Source: Psychrobacillus lasiicapitis (GTDB lineage: Bacteria > Bacillota > Bacilli > Bacillales_A > Planococcaceae). Taken from it: 64,000 bases of DNA. The position numbers and the translations under genes were made by a program. Location: assembly GCF_006861795.1 (NCBI RefSeq), contig NZ_VDGH01000013.1:100786-164785 (forward strand). Reading direction: 5' to 3'. Positions 59,903 through 64,000 of the stretch are shown piece after piece. Below the pieces are notes generated by a model that worked only from the letters and a program-made list of their open reading frames with translations, was not told where the DNA came from and searched no databases. Position 1 is the stretch's first letter; each line of letters begins with the position of its first letter.

Positions 59903-60589
59903 TTGCAAATAATCCAAGATAATGTACTTTGCACTTATTATTTGAACCATAAAGAATTAAAAAAAGTTTTTACTAGTGAAGAACACCCCTTTCAAATTAG
60001 ACGATATAGTCGCAACGAAGTTGTTTTCGAGGAGGGTGAAGATATCGATGGTTTCTATATACAAGTTTCCGGAAGAACGAAAATCACAACAAGTGTTATT
60101 ACGGGAAAAGCTCTATTGCTCAGGTTTTGCTCAGCGATTTCCTTTATGGGAGATATTGAATTAGTCCAAAAGGTTCCGATTCAATCCCATGTTACAGCAG
60201 TGGAAGATACAGATTTTATTTTTATTGATCAAACATATATATACAACGAATTAATGAAAGATATAGCTTTTTTACAGCAACTATTAGCTCATGCTACATA
60301 CAAACTTCAAACATGTACCACGGCATCTCGCATTAATTTACTAGCCTCCGTAGAAACGAGGTTCGCGAGCTATTTGTGTACGGTTCGAAATGGTGTAAGC
60401 TTTGGTAAAGAAATTCAAACGGCAAATAGTATGGAAATAGCTTCTTTAATAGGAACAACGACTAGGCATTTAAATCGAATTATGGAAAAACTAGTTTTTG
60501 ATAAAGTCATTGAGAAGAATAAGAAAGAAATAATTGTTATAGAGTGGACAAAGATAGAGGAGCTTTCAGGTGGGTTAAGGTATGAATGA
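59903..60589 (+). CDS. Crp/Fnr-family transcriptional regulator
   Basis: The 228-residue protein has a cyclic-nucleotide-type sensor domain (about 25-130: RRYSRNEVVFEEGEDIDGFYIQVSGRTKI, FMGDIELV) and a C-terminal winged helix (about 150-228: MEIASLIGTTTRHLNRIMEKLVFDKVIEK). It lacks an obvious Fnr-type Cys cluster. It resembles YeiL-type members; effector unknown. TTG start 8 nt after AAAAGGAG. TATAAT at 59863-59868 may be its -10. Confidence 0.88.
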   Translation: MQIIQDNVLCTYYLNHKELKKVFTSEEHPFQIRRYSRNEVVFEEGEDIDGFYIQVSGRTKITTSVITGKALLLRFCSAISFMGDIELVQKVPIQSHVTAVEDTDFIFIDQTYIYNELMKDIAFLQQLLAHATYKLQTCTTASRINLLASVETRFASYLCTVRNGVSFGKEIQTANSMEIASLIGTTTRHLNRIMEKLVFDKVIEKNKKEIIVIEWTKIEELSGGLRYE

Positions 60590-60674
60590 CTTGTAGCTAT
60601 TTCTCCGTTAAAAGTTTTTTTATTATTTGAAACCGAATGGATAGGAAGAGTTGGATCGGTAAGAAAAAGTTCAT

Positions 60675-60990
60675 TTGCTTATGCAAGCGATGAATGTATA
60701 CGGCCATTACTTAGTTCGTCTTACTTATTCATTTGTAAAAGGCGAAGCGAAAGCGGAAGATATTGTCCAATAAGTTTTTATTAGTCAATACATAAATCTG
60801 AGTAATGTTGAAGGATGTTCGATTATTAAAACGTATTTAACAACACCAAACTACTGAGGTTAGTATCATTGTAGATGAAAAGAAAAATGAAATTGTGGGG
60901 TCTATTAAAATATTGCCTAGGAAATATCAGAAAATTTCATCTAATAGTAGCTGTAGCCCAAATGTTTCGTTTAAAGAAACAAACATAGTT
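60675..60990 (+). pseudogene. Decayed ECF sigma factor gene
   Basis: From 60675 the frame reads LVRLTYSFVKGEAKAEDIVQ, a TAA, then VFISQYINLSNVEGCSIIKTYL and a TGA. This is sigma region 2.1-2.4 (YxxVKxxxxAEDIVQEVF and a SIKTYL-type end) with stop codons and missing text. A later piece near 60900 reads VGSIKILPRKYQ, possibly the start of region 4. The gene is dead; nothing suggests an intact anti-sigma partner. Confidence 0.65.
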
Positions 60991-61142
60991 AGGTCATAAA
61001 AAATAGAAGAAACAAGTCTAAAAAAGTAGCCTACTTTCGACTAAATAAAAGAACCCTTCATAAAACCAAGGTTCACTGTTACTGGTGGTCTTATTGTGAA
61101 CGGAGAAGGAGAAAAGTTTCCTGACAAAATGGCAAAGGATAT

Positions 61143-61349
61143 ATGTCCGAAGCTGTAAGAAAGACAGTAGAGTTCGGATTTAAGGAGTTAAAGCTACATC
61201 ATATTGAAGCTGGAGTGATGCCTCATAATTTAGAATCTATTAAAGTGTTAGTAAATGCCAGGTTTCATAAGGAAGGTATTGCTAAAGAAAATGTTCGAAT
61301 TAACGATAAATGGGAAGATAATCAAATAATGTATATTATTAATAAATAA
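61143..61349 (+). pseudogene. C-terminal half of a RimJ/RimL-type acetyltransferase
   Basis: The 68 residues (MSEAVRKTVEFGFKELKLHHIEAGVMPHNLESIKVL-type pattern, given here in part) match the second half of GNAT proteins of the RimJ/RimL kind, normally about 180 residues. The beta strands before the acetyl-CoA loop are missing, and 61020-61142 does not supply them in frame. There is no ribosome binding site at the ATG. Most likely a truncated remnant. Confidence 0.7.
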
Positions 61350-61454
61350 ACACATACGTATTATACTGAATATTCCCATTAACCTCTATTAAATATTATT
61401 TGCTTCCTGTATTCTTATACTAAAGCAAGCTTTTAGACAAAAGGGGATATGGTT

Positions 61455-61772
61455 ATGAATACAGTTTTTATAGCAGGACATGCAAGGCTACCAGCAGGAA
61501 TGGCGGCACAAAATTTATATGAAACATTGACAATTACAGTGGAAATCGATAAAAAATATGGAGTGATTGTTGCGGCGAGCTGTACGTTAGCAACAGAACA
61601 TGGACGAGCGTTTGTACAGCAACTGTTGAGAGGACATAGTTTGCAAGATGGGATTGAACAGCCGCTTACCAATATAAAAAATCATTATTTAGGTAAAGCG
61701 GGAAATGCGGTAATGTCTGCACTGAAAGATTTATATAAGCATTATGATTTGTATATAGCTGAGAAAAAATAA
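61455..61772 (+). CDS. DUF3870 domain protein
   Basis: The 105-residue protein has the DUF3870 pattern: FIAGHARLPAGMAAQNLYETL, TVEIDKKYGVIVAASCTLATEHGRAF and GIEQPLTNIKNHYLGKAGNAVMSALKDLY. The domain has no known function but often lies near acyl-CoA or CoA-transferase genes, as here. The second ATG (61455) has better spacing to AAAAGGGG than the first (61449). Cytosolic. Confidence 0.85.
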   Translation: MNTVFIAGHARLPAGMAAQNLYETLTITVEIDKKYGVIVAASCTLATEHGRAFVQQLLRGHSLQDGIEQPLTNIKNHYLGKAGNAVMSALKDLYKHYDLYIAEKK

Positions 61773-61959
61773 AACTTAAATTTTCGTAAAATTTGGATAA
61801 AGGGGTTTAAAAACTCGTATTGGTGTACTAGAATAAGAAGCAATAAGTCATGCCGAAACGATTTAACGTTCACAACCATGACTATTTTTGAAAAATATAA
61901 AAGCCAATACTGCCTAATCTGTTAAAAATTCTTACCAGGATTTTTTACCGCAGATAATA

Positions 61960-62014
61960 AGCCAGTTCAATTTGATTTACAGCGGGTCTGTAATCTTTTT
62001 GAATTGGCTTTTTG
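61960..62014 (+). terminator. Hairpin between the DUF3870 and CoA-transferase genes
   Basis: AGCCAGTTCAA pairs with TTGAATTGGCT and encloses a second stem GATTTACAG/CTGTAATC; TTTTTG follows. The remaining part of 61773-62044 shows nothing else. Confidence 0.75.
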
Positions 62015-62044
62015 AATTGACTAAGGAAAGGTGTGATTGTTTAA

Positions 62045-63205
62045 ATGACCGGAGCACTTGCTAATATTAAAATCTTGGATTTATCACGTGTTCTCGCTGG
62101 TCCATATTGCACGATGATCATGGGTGACTTAGGTGCGGAGGTTATCAAGGTAGAAGCACCTGGTGGGAGTGACGAAACACGTAGATGGGGTCCTCCCTTT
62201 AAAGAAGAAGTAAGTGCTTACTATATAAGTGCGAATCGAAACAAAAAGGCAATCACTTTAGACTTGAAATCAGAAGCCGGGGTTGAAATTATTAAAAAGT
62301 TGGTGCAAGAAAGTGATGTAATTATTAATAATTTCAAAACAGGAACAATGGATCGTTTCGGTTTAGGTTATGACGTCTTGGCGGAGCTTAACCCACGTAT
62401 TGTGTACTGCTCGATTACAGGTTTTGGAGAAACGGGACCGGATCGACATATTCCAGGTTATGATTTTATCATTCAAGCGATGAGTGGATTAATGAGCATC
62501 ACTGGTACAAAGGAGTCTGGGCCACAAAAGACAGGGGTCGCAATTGTCGATGTTTTGACTGGTTTATATGCATGCATTGGAATTCAAGCAGCATTACTAG
62601 AGCGTGTGCTATCAGGCAGAGGACAAAAACTAGATATTTCTCTTTATGATTCTGCTGTAAGTGCACTAGTGAATATTGGAAGTAATTATTTAATATCAGA
62701 ACAAATTCCGAAAGCGCTCGGAAATGCGCATGCAAATATTGTTCCGTATCAAGCATTTCAAACGCTAGATGGGGAAATGGTTATAGCCGTAGGAAATGAT
62801 CATCAATTTAAAGCATTTTGCGATGTGCTTGGAAAACCCGAATATGCTGAAAATGTTCTTTTTCAAACGAATCCTAACCGCGTGAAAAACAGAGATGAAC
62901 TAGTTCCATTATTACAAGCTGTTTTATTAACAAAAGAGACTGCTTATTGGCAAGAGCAGTGTAGAAAAAACAATATTCCAAGTGGACCAATTCAAAATTT
63001 AAAAGAAGTTGTCCAAGATAAACAGCTGCAAGCGCGTGATATGTTTATCACGCAAGATCATCCAACAGCGGGTCGTATTAAACTGATAGGAAGTCCACTT
63101 AAGTTATCTCGGACGCCGGTTCAGATGAAGCGCCATCCACCTAACCCGGGTGAGCATAATGAGGAAATTATGAATCGATTAGGAACTACACAAACAACCA
63201 ATTAA
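62045..63205 (+). CDS. Class III CoA-transferase (CaiB/BaiF family)
   Basis: The 386-residue enzyme moves CoA between carboxylic acids. It starts GALANIKILDLSRVLAGPYCTMIMGDLGAEVIKVE, with the catalytic Asp in the MGDLGAEVIKVEAPGGSDETR to GFGETGPDRHIPGYDFIIQAMSG range. TGVAIVDVLTGLYACIGIQAAL and a C-terminal KRHPPNPGEHNEEI follow. It lies 16 bp before an acyl-CoA dehydrogenase gene, so both likely activate and oxidise the same acid. Confidence 0.93.
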   Translation: MTGALANIKILDLSRVLAGPYCTMIMGDLGAEVIKVEAPGGSDETRRWGPPFKEEVSAYYISANRNKKAITLDLKSEAGVEIIKKLVQESDVIINNFKTGTMDRFGLGYDVLAELNPRIVYCSITGFGETGPDRHIPGYDFIIQAMSGLMSITGTKESGPQKTGVAIVDVLTGLYACIGIQAALLERVLSGRGQKLDISLYDSAVSALVNIGSNYLISEQIPKALGNAHANIVPYQAFQTLDGEMVIAVGNDHQFKAFCDVLGKPEYAENVLFQTNPNRVKNRDELVPLLQAVLLTKETAYWQEQCRKNNIPSGPIQNLKEVVQDKQLQARDMFITQDHPTAGRIKLIGSPLKLSRTPVQMKRHPPNPGEHNEEIMNRLGTTQTTN

Positions 63206-63221
63206 AGAGGAGAGATAAGTG

Positions 63222-64000
63222 ATGAACTTTTCATTTTCAGCAGAACAAAACATGTTACGTAAAACGGTTAGAGGATTTGTTGACAAAGAAATTATACCTT
63301 ATATCGGTGAATGGGACCGTGCAGGTAAATCAGACCCAGCGATTTATAAAAAACTTGCCGACCTTGGATTGATGGGTGTATGTATTCCAGAACCATATGG
63401 TGGAAGCGGGATGGATTACAATTCGCTAGCTATCGTCTGCGAAGAGCTAGAGCGCGGAGATACGGCTTTCCGTACGGCGGTTTCTGTACACATTGGGTTG
63501 AACAGCTTGACACTTTTGCAGTGGGGAACGGAAGAACAAAAACAGAAGTATTTAGTTCCTCAAGCAAAAGGAGTGAAAATCGGTGCGTTTGGTTTAACAG
63601 AGCCTGCAGCTGGGTCTGATGTGGCAGCGCTTGAAACCACTGCTGTCAAAGATGGAGATCACTACATTTTAAATGGACAAAAAGCATGGATTTCTCTATG
63701 CGATGTGGCAGACCACTTTTTAGTTTTTGCATATACGGGAGACAAATCAGAAAAACATAAAGCAATTTCTGCATTTATCGTAGAGCGTACATGGGAAGGT
63801 TTTTCTTCCATCGCAACGAAAGGAAAACTAGGAATCCGTGCTGGAAATACAGGCGAGCTATTTTTCGAAAATGTGAAAGTGCCGAAAGAGAACTTACTTG
63901 GGGAAGAAGGAGAAGGATTCAAAATTGCGATGGCAGCGCTTGATAATGGACGCTTCACTGTAGCGGCAGGAGCAGTCGGACAAATTATGGCATGTATGGA
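63222..64000 (+). CDS. Acyl-CoA dehydrogenase, 5' part (runs off the window)
   Basis: The first 259 residues are visible: FSFSAEQNMLRKTVRGFVDKEI, LADLGLMGVCIPEPYGGSGMDY, the FAD/substrate segment GAFGLTEPAAGSDVAAL and GQKAWISLCDVADHFLVFA, then GIRAGNTGELFFENVKVPKENLLGEEGEG and the start of the C-terminal helical domain. The catalytic Glu lies beyond the window. GAGGAGAG precedes the ATG at 63222. The frame is open to position 64000. Confidence 0.93.
   Translation, partial: MNFSFSAEQNMLRKTVRGFVDKEIIPYIGEWDRAGKSDPAIYKKLADLGLMGVCIPEPYGGSGMDYNSLAIVCEELERGDTAFRTAVSVHIGLNSLTLLQWGTEEQKQKYLVPQAKGVKIGAFGLTEPAAGSDVAALETTAVKDGDHYILNGQKAWISLCDVADHFLVFAYTGDKSEKHKAISAFIVERTWEGFSSIATKGKLGIRAGNTGELFFENVKVPKENLLGEEGEGFKIAMAALDNGRFTVAAGAVGQIMACM

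Noticed and set aside
61053..61076. Terminator GAACC/GGTTC
   Set aside because: Stem is short with a bulge and has no gene to serve except the decayed sigma relic.

Overview
The window looks like chromosome of a low-GC, endospore-forming member of the Bacillales. The signs are AT-rich codons, strong AGGAGG-type ribosome binding sites, frequent TTG/GTG starts, a proline T-box leader, a Spo0E-like phosphatase, a Prli42-like miniprotein, CsoR/CopZ, and blocks that match Bacillus subtilis gene order as I remember it (yqjC-yqjD-yqjE then dinB; rnz then proC/proI-yqjP-yqjQ; namA next to a RocB/YqjN-like hydrolase). Psychrobacillus, Lysinibacillus or a related Caryophanaceae genus is my inference; no rRNA or tRNA gene is present to settle it.

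Layout. 0-10.4 kb is an accessory, decaying region. It starts with the end of uppP and an IS4-type transposase relic, then a PhzF-family gene, an SRAP-domain gene, a MocR regulator flanked by two identical operator pairs, yfmQ, a zinc-ribbon relic, and a + strand run of small unrelated genes (lipoprotein, NTF2-like, small membrane protein, GNAT, DinB) separated by a recurring terminator-plus-inverted-repeat module. 10.8-18 kb holds a GAF/PucR-type regulator divergent from an MFS transporter and AbgB-like amidohydrolase, a 144-bp tandem repeat, and a ProP-like transporter. 18.2-20.3 kb is an ECF sigma/DUF4179 pair and prli42. 20.5-25.5 kb is mce, carboxylase beta subunit, tripeptidase, CheW-like protein and dinB. 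25.5-27.4 kb is a copper cluster: csoR, copZ, YdhK-like lipoprotein and a Cys-rich copper storage protein. 27.7-34.2 kb holds rnz, proC with its T-box, yqjP/yqjQ-like genes, a frameshifted DUF3139 gene and an FAD monooxygenase. Three copies of a highly structured repeat lie at 28.9-29.2 and 34.3-34.8 kb.

34.8-43.5 kb is mixed: a secreted beta-propeller protein, a Spo0E-like gene, hslO, a cupin, two Nudix genes, a phosphatase, lipoprotein, GNATs and a DUF6886/GyrI-like fusion. 43.8-44.1 kb is an IS200/IS605 relic. 44.1-54.7 kb is the most interesting block: a sigma-54 activator divergent from two SDR genes, each behind its own -24/-12 promoter, followed by a diverged pair of glycine-decarboxylase-like PLP subunits, a three-gene polar amino acid ABC transporter and a RocB-like M20 hydrolase. 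It reads as an inducible uptake and catabolic route for an unidentified amino acid or derivative.

54.7-64 kb holds a possible small RNA, namA, argGH, a 21-bp phased repeat array, a HAD phosphatase, a Crp/Fnr regulator, relics of a sigma factor and an acetyltransferase, a DUF3870 gene, a class III CoA-transferase and the start of an acyl-CoA dehydrogenase that runs off the window. Gene starts were chosen from ribosome binding sites and family N-termini, so several are shorter than the longest reading frame.
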